Shown piece by piece: positions 44,345-57,774 of a stretch of DNA of 64,000 nt; positions within the stretch are counted from its first letter, which is position 1, and each line of letters starts with the position of its first letter. The translations under genes were made by a program, and so were the position numbers. The notes beneath the pieces were generated by a model. It saw only the letters and a program-made list of their open reading frames with translations. It was not told the origin of the DNA and ran no database searches. The stretch is from Gigaspora rosea. Its lineage: Eukaryota > Glomeromycota > Glomeromycetes > Diversisporales > Gigasporaceae. The stretch spans positions 115,052 to 179,051 of the forward strand of contig QKWP01000249.1 of the NCBI GenBank assembly GCA_003550325.1, given 5' to 3'.

Positions 44345-47300
44345 ATTTTAGTAATTTTAGCTAATCAAAAGTTATCAACTATTAGGACCTGATTTTCTGA
44401 CCTCTACCCTAAAAAAATTTGGTGATAAATGGTACTCTCTAAACCTATATTTTGCTACTAAGTAAAGTTGTTCAGAGCATAATTTTATATATAATTTCTG
44501 TTTTAAAATTATTAATTGGTTTGAATTGTACAAAATTAACAAAAGTTTAACCTGGTTTTTAAACTCAATTTTTTCTTTTTTTTTCTTGTTCTATTTAAAA
44601 GTAGGGTGAACGTAGATCATTTTTTATATAAAATTGGGTGCAAAAATTTTTTGTATAAGCATACTATTACACAAATGGAAATAGAATCTTTCATGATATA
44701 CCAATACATACGTACAGTACATACATATGATCCTAGCTAAAGACAACCAACTTACTTTTGTGCTGTGATCTAAGTAACTTGAAAGTTATATAACTGGTAC
44801 AATAATTAGATTTTCTTGTAGTTTTATTTTTTTCATTTTTTTTGAAAATAACTACAGTTGACTAGGGGAAATCACCAGTCACAAATAAGTATACTTTATA
44901 ACTCTCTACTTCATAATTTGGGCAGAAATTTGGGCAAGAATTACTTTGTCTTTTTATTTGCTTGTACTGTACATTCTTTTTTTACGAATAAGATATTTTT
45001 TCTTTTTTTATATATATAGTATCGCCATCATTGTTCATTGGTACCTTTTTTGTCACTTTACTAGTGTTGTTACTTTGTCACTTCTGTATTGCATTCGTTA
45101 GTATGGTGTTGTGTCATGTTGTCATGTGCAGTTTACTAGTGCACTGTTGTATTGCATTATTAGCTCACATTGTGGTGGTTTTGCATACTATATTGTGTTG
45201 TGCTACATTTCAATGGTGTCATCAACTTGGCATTTCACTTGTCTTTCCTTAGTGTTGTAGGTCATTAGTATCAAAATGTAAAGTGGGTTAGGGTTAGATA
45301 GAGTATAAGAGTGGGTGATATTTAGATACTTATGGGTCTAGTTGGAGATTAGGGTTTTTGATTAGTGTTAAATAATAAGGTAAATTAGTATTACATATTC
45401 ATTATTAAGTATGAAATAAATACTGTACGAAATAATACTATATGAAATAATAATAAATAAGTTATGAAATAAAATATAAAAAATAGGGTAATTCAGAATT
45501 AATAATATTATATCTGATTTTAGATAAAATAAGTGACGCATTAACTCAAAATATGTGTGATCTATAAATTCTATATTTTTAAAGTATATGCCTATTTACA
45601 TAATCGCTTACCAGTAAATATTTATAAAAAAAAGCAGTTTCATAATTAACAAATAAGTAATGTGTTTTAAAAATAAGTAGGATTTTTTAATAGTAATTTA
45701 CTATATTGAATTATAAATCGGAGAAATAAAATAAGATTCTCAGATTTAATTATGAAACCCCCTAATATTATTAACAAATATATCTATTTAATTTATGACC
45801 CGGAATTTTAAATATAAAATAGAACTCACTTTCGAAATAAGAATCACCCTAATAAATATGAATCGTATAGCTAGTAAATTTTTTTTTTTTTGTAGTTTTT
45901 TATTTTTATTTTTTTTTGAGACTAATGCTCTTTTTCTTCGAACTTTTGTTGAATTTGAATAGGAAAATGGAATTGGCATGTGAATATTTTTCTCTTTTCT
46001 GCTTGTTTTCTATTGCTATATCTGTATATATATAATGAGTCTAGTGCTGTAGTGTAATCAATTTTGATTGGATGATCATTTATTCTAGAACGTCGATTGA
46101 ATAAAAAATCTTTGTACTACTTAAGCAAATTTCAGTCAACTTAGGCAAATTTTACAATATATACATATAGGTTTTTTTAAAATGGTACATGGCTTAAAGT
46201 TTACCACCATAATAGAAGGATCTGACCTACACGCCACAAATTTTGCTAAAATTGATCCTATTTAAAAAAGTATCAGTGGCGTATTTGTGAAACATAGGTA
46301 AAATTTTTTTTGCACGACGATCCTATATGAAAATGATCTACATTCACATGGATTTAAAAAAATCTTAGCTCAAATTTTATAAGTAACTTTATAAGTAAAT
46401 TTATATATTTTTATTTAAATTTTATTATAGAAAACAATAAAGGAAAACGTCCTATTACTGATAATGAAATAATGTTGTTATAAATTATTAAAATAACTAA
46501 TTAAATACATATTGTGTTTTTTATTTCTTATATATTGCTAATTATTGCAAATTTAAAATTTCAAATTTTTGTAAAGTTGTATTTCTCAAAGTAACGTCGA
46601 TTTCAGACCGATCGAATCTAATCCGGGTGAGTAACGGATAAGATATCAAGGGAAAAATAATATGATAATGAACAAAAATAATTAAGTTCGCATGGAGTAA
46701 TTAATTTCTATTAGCTAGTTTTCAATGACTTCTGAAGGATAAATCACCTTTATAATTTTTTTTACACTTGTCATATAAAATTCATGTTTCATCATGAGTT
46801 TTGTCATTCATAATTCGTCAATTCGAAGTTGCCTGACGAAATGATTTCGTCATTCGTCAAGCATCACTATCACACTGTGCTATATTTTCATTGATGGTGC
46901 ACCATATATTAATTTTTTTTATTTGCTAAAAGTAAATAATTTTATTAAGATTTATACAGTACAAAACAAAATAAATAAATAAAAAAAAATAAAACAAAAC
47001 ACAAAATTTTCTTCCTCTTGCCCTCGGATCTTAAAAAAAAAAACGCTAATTTCTAAATACAATACAGTATAACTAAAATAATTGACCTGAAACTATGAAA
47101 CAATTCTGATATAATTAACCGATTTAAATTCTTAGCCAAACATGGCATTAATATTAACCTGCCATTAATCGATTGACTCTATTATTTTTAAAAAATTTTC
47201 GAAGAATAAAATTAAAAACTTAAATTTAATCCGTAATTTAATGACAATCAAATATCTTATATTTTCTTTTTTCAAATTAAATGTATATGTATTGATAAAT

Positions 47301-47963
47301 ATATAGTGCTTGTTTTTACATTAATTGTATTATATAACTTAATTTAATTAGAAATTTTTGACTTTTACTAAAATTAGATAATTAATTAGTACGAGGTGTC
47401 TTAGGTAAAATGTTCTATGCCCTGAAAACCCCTTTCCAAACCTTAACCCTAAACTAAATACAAACCCTAATATGAAAACTTTTATTTTAAAAATGTTGTA
47501 CACAAGACTGTGAAAATCTAAAAAACATAATAAAAAATATAATAGGTGTAAAACACCATAGGTGCGCTTTATAATAGTTGTAAAAGTTTATTAAATCTAA
47601 AGTTTTTTTTTTTTAAAAAAAAAAAAATCAAACTAATCATGGTTCAACTCCCTTAAACATTTCAAGCATCTAGTCACGTCTAAAATTTTATTTTACAGGA
47701 TGTTAAACCAAGATTTAAAAAAGTAGATTATATTTTTTATTCACATCTTCGCTAATATGAACATAGTTTATCAAATAAATTACATTCGATGTCTATTAGA
47801 AAAATAAGTATCAAATTTATGATAAATAAACATTTTCATAAATCTTGATTGACGATTTATCATTTGATTGTATTGTGCTATTACAGTAATAATAGTTCTT
47901 TAATAAATAAACCCGCGTATCCACTTATCTAAATATCTCATCTACAGTATGTTAATTAAAATT
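44345..47963. other. 3.6-kb region without a supported gene
   Basis: AT-rich sequence. Small structures seen: an isolated MITE end (AGAGAGTACCATTTATCACC, inverted, near 44420-44440), a Cys-rich low-complexity frame (45031-45252) judged accidental, and a 19-bp palindrome TGACGAAATGATTTCGTCA near 46832. Homopolymer tracts occur near 45880, 47030 and 47610. Confidence 0.5.
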
Positions 47964-48876
47964 AAATGTTTATCGACAAAATAGTTGTTACACAAAAATG
48001 CCTCTAATAGTATGCCATGCGTATGTACATTTAAATAATAGTACGGTATCACAAATACTTTTGGAAAGATCGTGTCGTCGCATGCAAGACAAAAATAAAA
48101 ATCGTATTGTGGGCTTTTTGGCGTAATCATGAACAGTAGATAAGATAATAGCATGTCTATACAACAAAAACTTAAAATATGATTATAATCGGACGTAATA
48201 CGTGCACAATAAACTGATAATTATTGGCAATTGCTAAATGATATGATGTTGCCAAAACGCTGATCATCTAAATACGTTTCAATGTTAATAATTGTTGTTA
48301 GCATCCAGAAAAAGCACATTTGAATGCAAACAAGATATATATTTGTCATCTGACTACTTAGGCTTGCTGCTAATCAAAACAAATAATTTCAGCCCTTCGT
48401 GTTTTAAAATGTGTTAATTCGTGATTGGTGGTTGAACGACAACCATACTAACAGATATCCGGCTTGTCTTAGCTCGTGACTGATATTAATATGATCGATC
48501 CGTAAATCGGTTCAATAATATGTTGTACAGTATGCTACATAACGGTCACGCGAGTTTAAAATTACAAATTTTTGATGGGAGGTACACGGTGAGATGGATA
48601 CTGTAGTACATTTGAAACCTGCTGAGAGCCTGAACGTACACGTAATAAGCAACTCATTTATTCTATTATCATATGAGAAGTCTTACTCTGTGAAAAATAT
48701 TGGCATGATATTTGTAAAATAAACATTAATAAATCTTTTGAATGAAATGCGCACACCATAAGGGGACATGGTGTCTGTAAATTTATTAATTTATTATTAT
48801 TATAATTTTATTCCCAGAAAGTCATAAACTTTTGACTCTAAAAACATTTGCATACTTCATAGATTTTATTACACTT
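47964..48876. repeat. 0.9-kb direct duplication, copy 1
   Basis: It aligns throughout with 49127-50027. Shared blocks include AAAAATGCCTCTAATAGTAT, ATCACAAATACTTTTGGAAA, TTTGATGGGAGGTACACGGT and GCATACTTCATAGATTTTAT. Scattered substitutions and small indels. No coding frame is common to both copies. Confidence 0.9.
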
Positions 48877-49126
48877 GTTTGTTTAGATTCAAAAATTTAT
48901 ATAGTTTTGATAAATAAGGCCACACAAAGTTGATTTTTCGTTTTGCATTACCCGTCGACCCATTATTCAATTTTTCAAAAAAAATTTTTTTTTTTAGATC
49001 CCATTTGTGCTAATTGTTCGATTTTTGACATTTATTTTTTCCCGCTATTTTCATCCGGTGTCACCGATGGATATCGTAATTTTCAGTAATTGTCCGATAG
49101 GAATAATTAACCTTGTGTAACCTTAG

Positions 49127-50027
49127 ATGTTTTATCACAAGATGGTTGTCACACAAAAATGCCTCTAATAGTATGCCAAGCATGTGTGTGCGTATGTACG
49201 TTTAAATAATAGTACGGTATCACAAATACTTTTGGAAAGATCGTGTTGTCGCATGCAAGGCAATCCTGCAATCTTATTGTGGACTTTTTGGCGTAAAATC
49301 ATGAACAGTAAATAAGGTAATAGCAGCCTATACAACAAAAACCTAAAATATGATGATACTCTGACGTAATACGTGTAAATGATATGATATTGTCGAAACT
49401 ACAATGATCATCTAAATACGTTTCAATGAAATAATTGCTGTTAGCATCCTGAAAAAGCACTTTGGAATGCAAACAAGATATATATTTGTCATCTGACTAC
49501 TTAGGCTTGCTGCTAATCTAAACAAATAATTTCAGCCCTTCGTGTTTTAGAATGTATTAATTCGTGATTGGTGGTTGAACGGAAACATACTAATAGATAT
49601 CCGGTTTGTCTTAGCTCATGACTAATATTAATATGATCGATCCATAAATCGGTTCAATAATATGTTGTACGAGTTATGTACAGTATGATTCATAACGGTT
49701 ACGCGAGTTTAATATTACAAATTTTTGATGGGAGGTACACGGTGAGATGGATACTGTAGTACATTTGATAAATTTTAAACTTGCTGAGAGCTTGAACGTA
49801 CACGTAAGCAATTCATTTATTCTATTATCATATGAGAAGTCTTACTTTGTCAAAAGTTATTGATATGAAATTTGTAAAATAACCATTCATAAATCTTTTG
49901 AATGAAAATGTGCACACCCTAAAGGGGTCATAATGTCTGTAAATTTCGTTAATGTATTATTATTATTTTTATCCCAGAAGGGCATACTCTAAAAAAATTT
50001 GCATACTTCATAGATTTTATTACATTT
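49127..50027. repeat. 0.9-kb direct duplication, copy 2
   Basis: Second copy, separated from copy 1 by 250 bp of unique AT-rich sequence. The ends lack the TG...CA of LTRs and there is no primer-binding-site-like motif, so a tandem segmental duplication is favoured over a small LTR element. Confidence 0.9.
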
Positions 50028-52172
50028 TTTAGATAACAGCTCTAGCTGGGACAAAAATTTATTTATTTTGATAAATAACATAAATATTATTTATATGATA
50101 TTTAAAAAGTCTTTAAATAATATGAACAATGCAGATTCATATATATTTTAATACAAATATCAAGTATAAAATGTTTATAGATAGTAATTATGTAATTAAT
50201 TCAGCCAAATCACTAGCAATTATGTAAATCTCACTGTCTTTAATTCTGCCTATACGCAATTTTTATGAATAGTGTCACGGGGTTAAGCGATATACCGAAA
50301 TATTTCTCGATAGTACGCTCATTTAATCAATATGTGCTTCGCACAAAAGTTCATAATACAAAGGTTCTTGATTACAGTATGCATATAAGTTCCTTTATCT
50401 AATAATGACATTATTTAACGCATAGCTTAATATGATCGTCACGCACGTGACAAATAGTTCTTATAAATAGTTGTCTATACAATTGATATTGCCAGGACCT
50501 ACAGTATTTAATTATTATTCATCATTACAAATAAGTAGTTTTTGTATTGTTTGCAAACAGATTTAGATTTAGGTGAAGCTTTGTAAATTAAGTTATTATT
50601 TATTATGGCTAAAAAAAGTTTAAATCAAATTGCTTTATCATAAAATATAATATTATATGTTATGATATAAAAAAACATTGCTTATAAATTTGTCTATTGT
50701 TTATAATAAAGAGAATTAACACTTACAGTATTGAATCTAGTACGGTAAGTACAACTATATTAGTACATCTTTTATCTTTTGTTTATACTATTAATATGCT
50801 TTATTATCCAAATAAAATTTTACTAAGTTACAAAATAATCCAATCACGACAAAACCTTGCCATACTTTGTAAAAAATGTTTTATAACGAATATAGGAGAT
50901 AATTATTTAATTTTAGAACATATAAAAATTACAATATGCAATATTTGAAAATCTTAATAAAGATATTGATAAATTATCTAAACATCATGAAGTAAAAAAC
51001 AATCTAATAAAATTTTTATATTAAAATTTAGATATATGGGTAAGTCAGTAGAAATGCTCCATATTTTTATAATGAAATTTTTTGAATCTTCTAACAAAAC
51101 AACTTAGAAAAACTTATCCAAATTTAGTAAAGAATTTTGATTAAATTTGAATGAGTTGTGTTGAGTTATTCTTGTTTAACTTTTAAAAAAATTACTTAGA
51201 AAAAATATGGTGCTTTCTACTTGCTCACCCATATGGTTAAAGGTATTTTATTTGTTTCATTTGTTGAAATTAAATTTTATATACTGGAATAGATAACGTA
51301 ATTCTAAAACCGTAATCAAAGCCTACTATCCTAGATACATAATTAAAGAATTAAGTAAAAAATTTTCAAAAGTGGCTAGTGGACTTTGCATTATTCAAGT
51401 AAAAATATCCATTAGCAAAAACATTATTCTATTAATTAATTGCAAAAAAAAAAAATAATAATAATAATCGACATAAATTATTTTGTATAATGCGAGTTAG
51501 GGCGGTTCTCACATTGGGCAGCAAAATAAAAACAAATAAGAAAAAAATAAAAATAAATAAAAAAATAAAAAAAAAAAAAAAGAATAAAAAAAATAAAAAA
51601 AAAAAACAGGTATAAAAAAAAAATAAAATAACATAAATAAATAAATAAAAAAACACGAATAAAAAAAAATTAAAATAAATAAAATAAAAATAAAAATAAC
51701 GAACAAAATAAATAAATTGATTATTAAATCATCGGCTAAAATTTTTATCATAAATTCAATTCTCGCCTCTGCTATAGCGAGCAATGATTAATAAATCTTT
51801 TTAATGCTTTAAAAAAGGCTTAAGTTTATCGTTTTTATAGGCGAAACTAATGCATGATTATTCACTGTTCGTAAAAACGTTTGTAGAACGATAGTGAATT
51901 TGATAATGTCGGTCACATGACTCGTTGAACCTCTGTGAATTTTATTTCGTCGAATCGCATTGCTACTATAGTATGGCATACACTAATACGTAGAATTCGA
52001 AGCTGAAAGACTTCTGTAAAACTTAAAAGGATAAATTAAAGGATTAATAATGAGGGGAAAGTAGAAAGATAAAATAGAATACATATCCAACTCAATTAAG
52101 TCAAGTGTTTTGACCGGCGTCTTAATTATCAAAACTAATGAATTTGTTTGGCGTTAAAGTGAGGAATCTTAT
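50028..52172. other. AT-rich region without a supported gene; A-rich low complexity at 51420-51720
   Basis: Frames at 50697-50948 and in the A-rich tract (51432-51784, minus, Phe-rich) show only composition bias. Nothing recognisable. Confidence 0.5.
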
Positions 52173-52316
52173 GAGGATTTTAAATTTTTAGTTTTAAGTG
52201 TAACAGATAATTAGATTAATGAGGATTTTAAATTTTTAGTTTTAAGTGTAACAGATAATTAGATTAATGAGGATTTTAAATTTTTAGTTTTAAGTGTAAC
52301 AGATAATTAGATTAAT
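52173..52316. repeat. Three perfect or near-perfect copies of a 48-bp unit
   Basis: The unit begins GAGGATTTTAAATTTTTAGT and ends GATAATTAGATTAAT. The near identity of the copies points to a recent expansion. Confidence 0.95.
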
Positions 52317-52614
52317 TAGATTAACATACCATGTATAGCAGCTCCACTTTTCCATATTTACATGTAATACCATCTAAATAGGGGTGACATACTGCGGTCG
52401 GAGGATTCTTTAATTATACCGAATAGCGAATGTGATATTTTATATGTACAGTATATAAAATTTTGAAGGTCCCTTATATTAATAATCCTATTCATCGTTT
52501 CAAATTCAATAATGGAACAAATATTTATCTTATCATAAAGATTTACCCGATTTAGAGAATGCCATGAACTTAAAAAATTAAGTGATATTTTTTTTTATGA
52601 ATATTCAACGCATT

Positions 52615-52778
52615 TTTTGTCCTTGCAAAAAGATTTAAATACCCTTTCTTTTTTTTTCTCAAGTACTCAAGCTTTAATTAGCTTTAAATACTTTTTCTTT
52701 TTCTTTCTCAATTATTCAAGTTCTGATTAACCTTTACTTTTTTTGTTTCAAATATTCAAGCTATAGTTAGTTTTCAAC
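52615..52778 (+). promoter_or_regulatory. Pyrimidine-rich triplicated leader of the HMG-like gene
   Basis: Three successive segments of about 50 bp have the order CTTTTTCTTT tract, CTCAATTATTCAAG, TTTTGATTAGC-like. They run directly up to the ATG at 52779. CT-rich tracts are common in fungal core promoters; the role here is inference. Confidence 0.4.
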
Positions 52779-53543
52779 ATGGGGCTTACTCTGGGCCTTG
52801 CCGAATTCTACAGATTTTTGTTTATTCTTCAAAATGGTATAGCCTATAACCCCTTTTTTGTTTATAAACTTATTCATGAATCTGGTCATGACAATGCTAA
52901 AACTGCATACAACAATGAGCCCGAAGATGTCAGAAATGTTTATAAATACCTTGCTGAGATTTTTAAGATAGGTTCTCAAAATATTGATGCAGCTCACAAG
53001 ATGGTTCGGGAGAGTTTTATGCTACACCTCACCAAAGGCTATATCGAGCAGAATATTTCAAAACCTCAAAACGAAATTGCCGATATTACCTTCGAAGAAC
53101 GATTACAATTACTTTCTTATGCTCTCGGAAGGCAAACTTCTGCGGAAACCTATAATTCTCTTACCTTCGAAAATCTAGGTTTAGGTGTCGAGCAGAATTT
53201 GTCAAATCCTCAAAACGAAATGACCACACCTAATTTTGAAACCACTATCGAAGACCGAATTCATTATGCTCCTGGAGGGCAGCCTGCTGCGGAAATCTAT
53301 CATATTATGTCTTTTGCATCTGATAACCAATCGCTTGTGGTTCATCATAATCATCAACCTGTGTCTGAACCGATATTAGGTGCTCGGTATGTTCAAGATG
53401 GGGTACATCCTAATCACCCACCTGTATTTGGACCGAGATTAGGATATCAGCATGTTCATCAACCTGAGTCTGAACAAAGATTAGAATATCAGTATCGTTT
53501 TGTTGATAATAATGGTTACCATCAGGATTCTCAAAATCCTTGA
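52779..53543 (+). CDS. HMG-box/MATA-HMG-like protein with internal repeats, 254 aa
   Basis: A single uninterrupted frame starts MGLTLGLAEF, with stops upstream in frame. Residues about 23-63 look like a shortened HMG box: NPFFVYKLIHES matches the first helix and NNEPEDVRNVYKYLAEIFK the third, but about 15 residues of the middle are absent. Residues 89-133 and 137-182 are two copies of one repeat (EQN(I/L)S(K/N)PQNE followed later by GxQxxAE(T/I)Y). Residues 191-240 hold about three copies of an HxHQPxSExxLxxxY unit. MATA-HMG proteins are DNA-binding regulators that are highly multiplied in Rhizophagus-type genomes (family knowledge). DNA binding by this shortened box is doubtful. No signal peptide or membrane segment is obvious. 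Confidence 0.6.
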   Translation: MGLTLGLAEFYRFLFILQNGIAYNPFFVYKLIHESGHDNAKTAYNNEPEDVRNVYKYLAEIFKIGSQNIDAAHKMVRESFMLHLTKGYIEQNISKPQNEIADITFEERLQLLSYALGRQTSAETYNSLTFENLGLGVEQNLSNPQNEMTTPNFETTIEDRIHYAPGGQPAAEIYHIMSFASDNQSLVVHHNHQPVSEPILGARYVQDGVHPNHPPVFGPRLGYQHVHQPESEQRLEYQYRFVDNNGYHQDSQNP

Positions 53544-53783
53544 TGAATATATCTTGTTTGTAATATATTTATTTTACAGCATCTTAAAAATTTTCTTAAA
53601 AATTTTTAGTAAAATTTCTTTAGTTCATTTAAAATTGATTCTTAGTTTAATGTCACTTTATCTTTCCTAATAACTAGCTCTTTAATTGCTTAATTTCATT
53701 TTAATTAAGCATCTAAAATATGACATTAAACAAAAATTTAAAAAAATAAAAATAAAATGAATAAAAATATCTACCTTTATCAT

Positions 53784-53983
53784 TTCGAGTATGTCCAATT
53801 AATGTGTCTCACAGATTTTTATATCATTAATAATATTCGTAAATGTATTAAATTTTGGATGCAGCCTCAGAGTATAGTAATGATATCAAGTATGTCTAAT
53901 GAATGTTTCTCACAAATTTTATATCATTAATAATATTCGTAAATGATTAAATTTTGGATACGACGTCAGAGTACAGTAAGATT
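53784..53983. repeat. Tandem duplication, two copies of ~100 bp
   Basis: Both copies contain GAGTATGTCCAATTAATGTG or its variant, ATCATTAATAATATTCGTAA and TTAAATTTTGGATRCRRC. Confidence 0.85.
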
Positions 53984-54332
53984 AATCTGGTCTAGGTCAA
54001 AATCCTAGTGTTAGCTGTTAGTTATAATTCTGGTCAAAGTAGTTGTCAGGATTTTTAATCCAATCCATATTAATCATATGCGTAACTCGTAATTTATTTT
54101 AATTAGTTACCTTGAGTCATGGTAGAATAAATTCTTACAGATCACCATTTTTATATGCAAAACCCAAATATATACGAAGTTGAGATTAAGGATAGGTCAC
54201 GGTCAACTATTATCGGTTATTGACTTTATAGCCCTAAGTGCGGTCGGTCATACCGGCTAAATAACCGGTTATAGTCGATTATTATTTACTATATACCGGC
54301 TTTAACTATCAACGCATGTAGACGATACCTAT

Positions 54333-55167
54333 TGTTGGAGGTATACCGGAATCCCGTGATAATCGAATCTACGTCCGAAAGAGCCGCCGGAGACATGTGA
54401 CCCCGGTAGATCGCCCCCGTGACGCACGTGATCCGTATCGTTAACTGCGCCGTAAAAAAAAAAAAAAAAAATTTAGAATCGGAAAGGAGGATACAAGACC
54501 TGATCCTGGCCCTGATAATCTGCAAGACCATATGAAGATCGTGAAGAAATCATAACCAAGCCTCCGTGACTTCATTGAAGAAAAAGAGAACAATCGTTGA
54601 AAGATCAGATCAATCGATAGTGCTAGACTAAAAAGGAATAGTTTAATTAACGAAATTTGACTGACAATCGGAATTATGATGCATAAACCGGTTGCATTTG
54701 AGGCTTTGTTAATTTAAACGTGGGAAATCGATTGTCAACGATTATGGCGTGATTAAAGACAAATTCGATTTTTTTTACTTTTTGTTTCTTTTGTAAATTT
54801 TATAAATAGAGGTGGGATTTGTTCTGTTAGAAGGGGTCTAGAGGTCTTTTGTTGGTATTAGTCTTTTGTTCTACTCGGTCTTGGAATCAGTCTTTGTTCT
54901 TTCTTTTGGTCTTCCTTTGGTCTTCTGGTTCTCGTGGTCTTTGGTTTAATTCGTTTCGGTTCTTTCGTTTTTGAAAAGTTAATTAGAATAAAATCTGTGC
55001 CCTTGTTTTTACTTAAATAAAAAAACCTAACTAAACGTAAGCTCAATAAAGCCTTACCTTGCCAAATCGATACGCCTCTGTTTATTGGCCTTATCGTTTG
55101 GTTGTGATTTTGGTGTGTGTGTTGTTTTATTCGATTTCTGCACCCGGACCCCAGTCTGCCCTCAACA
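54333..55167 (+). mobile_element. Solo LTR, 835 bp
   Basis: It starts TGTTGGAGG and ends CCCTCAACA, so it has the TG...CA inverted ends of LTRs, and is flanked by a 4-bp duplication CTAT (54329-54332; 55168-55171). It contains a TATA element TATAAATA (54801-54808) and, 240 bp later, AATAAA (55045). Base composition is less AT-rich than the surroundings. No internal retrotransposon sequence follows on either side, so it is a product of LTR-LTR recombination. The minus frames 54289-54531 and 54858-55046 are not genes. Confidence 0.8.
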
Positions 55168-55171
55168 CTAT

Positions 55172-57621
55172 ACGTTCATCATCTAGCTAACTAGGCATTC
55201 TTTTTTTTAGAATCCTTTCCCGACGGTCATCATTTCAATGTTCAATTGCTAGATCATTTCCGATTATTTCTGACTCGTGCATTAATAAAAAGAAATGAAT
55301 GACTTTCGTAACAAAGGACAATCTTGAAAGATTTTCTGATTGACTTTTACAATCACTTCAAACCAGTCTATATTCATAGCGTTTAAGCACCTTTTTAAAA
55401 AAATTTTTGATTATTTTTCGCAAGCAATTAGTTAATGATAAAAATAAAAGTGTTGCAAGGTCTTTGATTATTATTTACTTGTACTCTAAATAATGACTAG
55501 CTTGAATTATTTTTAAACTTACAATCTTATAGACGAAAATCTAGTAGTTTTTGATTCTAGTACATTCTGCATTCGCCATTTTAATATTATTAGTGATCAG
55601 GTAAAGGATATATACCGTTGTAAAGTTATAAAAGACGAACTAAGGAAGCAAGCACCCTTTTATTTAGCTTTGTATTTAACTTTCTTGACCTCAGAATTAT
55701 AAATCTTGCCTCAAAAGCATACCATATTATAAAGATCATCTCATCAAAAATAGCTGCACCTAATATGCTCGTAATAATATTTCAAAATCAATCGGAATTC
55801 AGCATGAGTAAGGAAAAGAACGTGATTGTTAATTGGCATCAGGAGACTAGCGATGACTTAGTTGCGAAACCCTGCCGTTTAGACTCAATAGACAACTTCT
55901 TGCAATGTCATAAAAGCTTCTTTTTTTTTTTTTAGAAAAAAAAAAATTAGGATCCTTATTACATTAATTCTAATCAGAAGTTATATTTCCTTCGTTTAAA
56001 TTAATAATTCACGAGAACCGAATCGTAAACAAACCATTGAAATTTTCATCGTATTAATCAATTATGCGAGTTTATAATATATAGTTATTGGATGCGAAGC
56101 AGCCAATAACGGAAGTTATTTTTAAAATAATTTCATTTTCTGGCTGTGAAATTTAATATATCAGCTCCTGTACCCCGAAAAGGCCCAGAAATGATATATG
56201 TTTCTAAATTCGCCGCCAGATTTGGCTGAGTAGCATTAAATTACGATATTAACCGGTATCTTACGACGGCCGAACCAACAAGTTCTTTTGATTATAATTG
56301 AATATCATCAAATAACTTTGTTATTTTATGATTATGCAATCATCATCAAATAACCATATATTATTGAGTTTCTACATAGATGCTAAAAATTTATCAGTTT
56401 AAATGTATTATCACATACATACGACATTATTTGAGGTACTTTTTCTTGCCACATTTCTCTCCGATTGCTGACTATATTTGTCTTTGAGACGATACATAAA
56501 GCTTTAGCAAGGTTTATTTTCATTTTACGTAATCATACGTATATATAATACATATCTAATTAAATCAATATATAACTATAACAATGTTGAAATTTGCTCT
56601 CCAAAAACAATTTTAGTACGTAATTCAGGATGAAGAGATGTAAGAATTCAAAAGTTTAATAAAATATCAAAGTTTGAGAAAATTTAAGGGGGTTTAAACT
56701 TTTTTTGTACCCTTTAATGTTCAAATTAGCATGTATGTTGACTCATTATTGTAAATATTTATAATTTTTAACAAAAAAAATAGGCAATTCTTTGAGAAAA
56801 TACTTTTAAAAAAATAATAATTATCCGTTGTCAATTATTTTATGCGTCTGGAATAGAAATTCCGAGATTTTCTAAGCAATTGAGTGTTCCAATGATAAGG
56901 CTTACTGTAAGACATCAATCAATGATGTTACATGTGGTACATGAAATTCAAATTAATTTAAACGTGACCAATTTGTGATCAGGTGTTATTGGCAAGTATA
57001 GCACTCCCATGTATTCTAGAAGAAAGTAAAAATTAATTAAGATATAAATGTCAATCTGTTTAAAGCACAATAAATCTTCATCAATTTTTTTAAAAACAAA
57101 TTTTTAATTTATTTATTTATTTATTTTTTAGCCTAGATTATACTCTACTATCGAAAATAGATGTGTATATGCTCCACTTCATATTTCTGTCTATGTTCAA
57201 TTATTAATTTCGATTTAAAATCGTTCTATTGTCAATTAATAAAATCTTTTTATTTTTCTTTAAAAAAAAAAAAGGAAAATAAAATGAATTATCTGCTTGC
57301 TTAAATACTAAATACAAACTAAATTTGAATACTTCATTTCAAAATATTCATGTATCGTAGTTAAAATTTTGTATCCATACATAAACACAGGTATAACATT
57401 TTAAATAATGTGAGTATTACGATTATTTTTTCGAAAATTATTTTCGAAATATGAATTTTTGGTCTTAACAAAGTTGTAAAGGCGCCAGTGATGCCCCATT
57501 TAAACTTGTATATAATAAAGATGCTCTATCTTGGAAATATTAAGCCAAATTTGGCAAGAAAAACAAATATTATCATTAAATAACAATTATCAGTCTGTCT
57601 ACAATTACGATTTGTGGCTTA
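55172..57621. other. 2.4-kb region without a supported gene
   Basis: AT-rich. Small features: a 43-codon frame from 55804 that runs into a T tract (not supported), and a short stem-loop TTATTGG...CCAATAA near 56081-56110. Confidence 0.5.
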
Positions 57622-57774
57622 CATAATTGTCCGGAGCGTAGCGGAGGATGATCTATGGTTCCAGATTTTGTGTCCGCATCTATTTTTAGATCAGATGATC
57701 ATCAATTTATTTAATTCATCGGTTCTTTTTCTAGCTAATCACAAAAAATAAATTCTTAGCTCCGGACATTAACA
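57622..57774. mobile_element. Small palindromic element (tentative)
   Basis: AATTGTCCGGAGC and GCTCCGGACATT are terminal mirrors about 150 bp apart. The rest is unpaired and non-coding. Confidence 0.4.

Noticed and set aside
45031..45252. Cys/Leu-rich 73-codon frame
   Set aside because: No domain, no upstream or downstream gene structure; short composition-driven frame.
47964..50027. Small LTR retrotransposon (two 0.9-kb direct repeats)
   Set aside because: Repeat ends are not TG...CA, the 250-bp interior has no primer binding site or coding remnant, and no target duplication was found.
51432..51784. Minus-strand Phe-rich frames
   Set aside because: Translation of an A-rich low-complexity tract.
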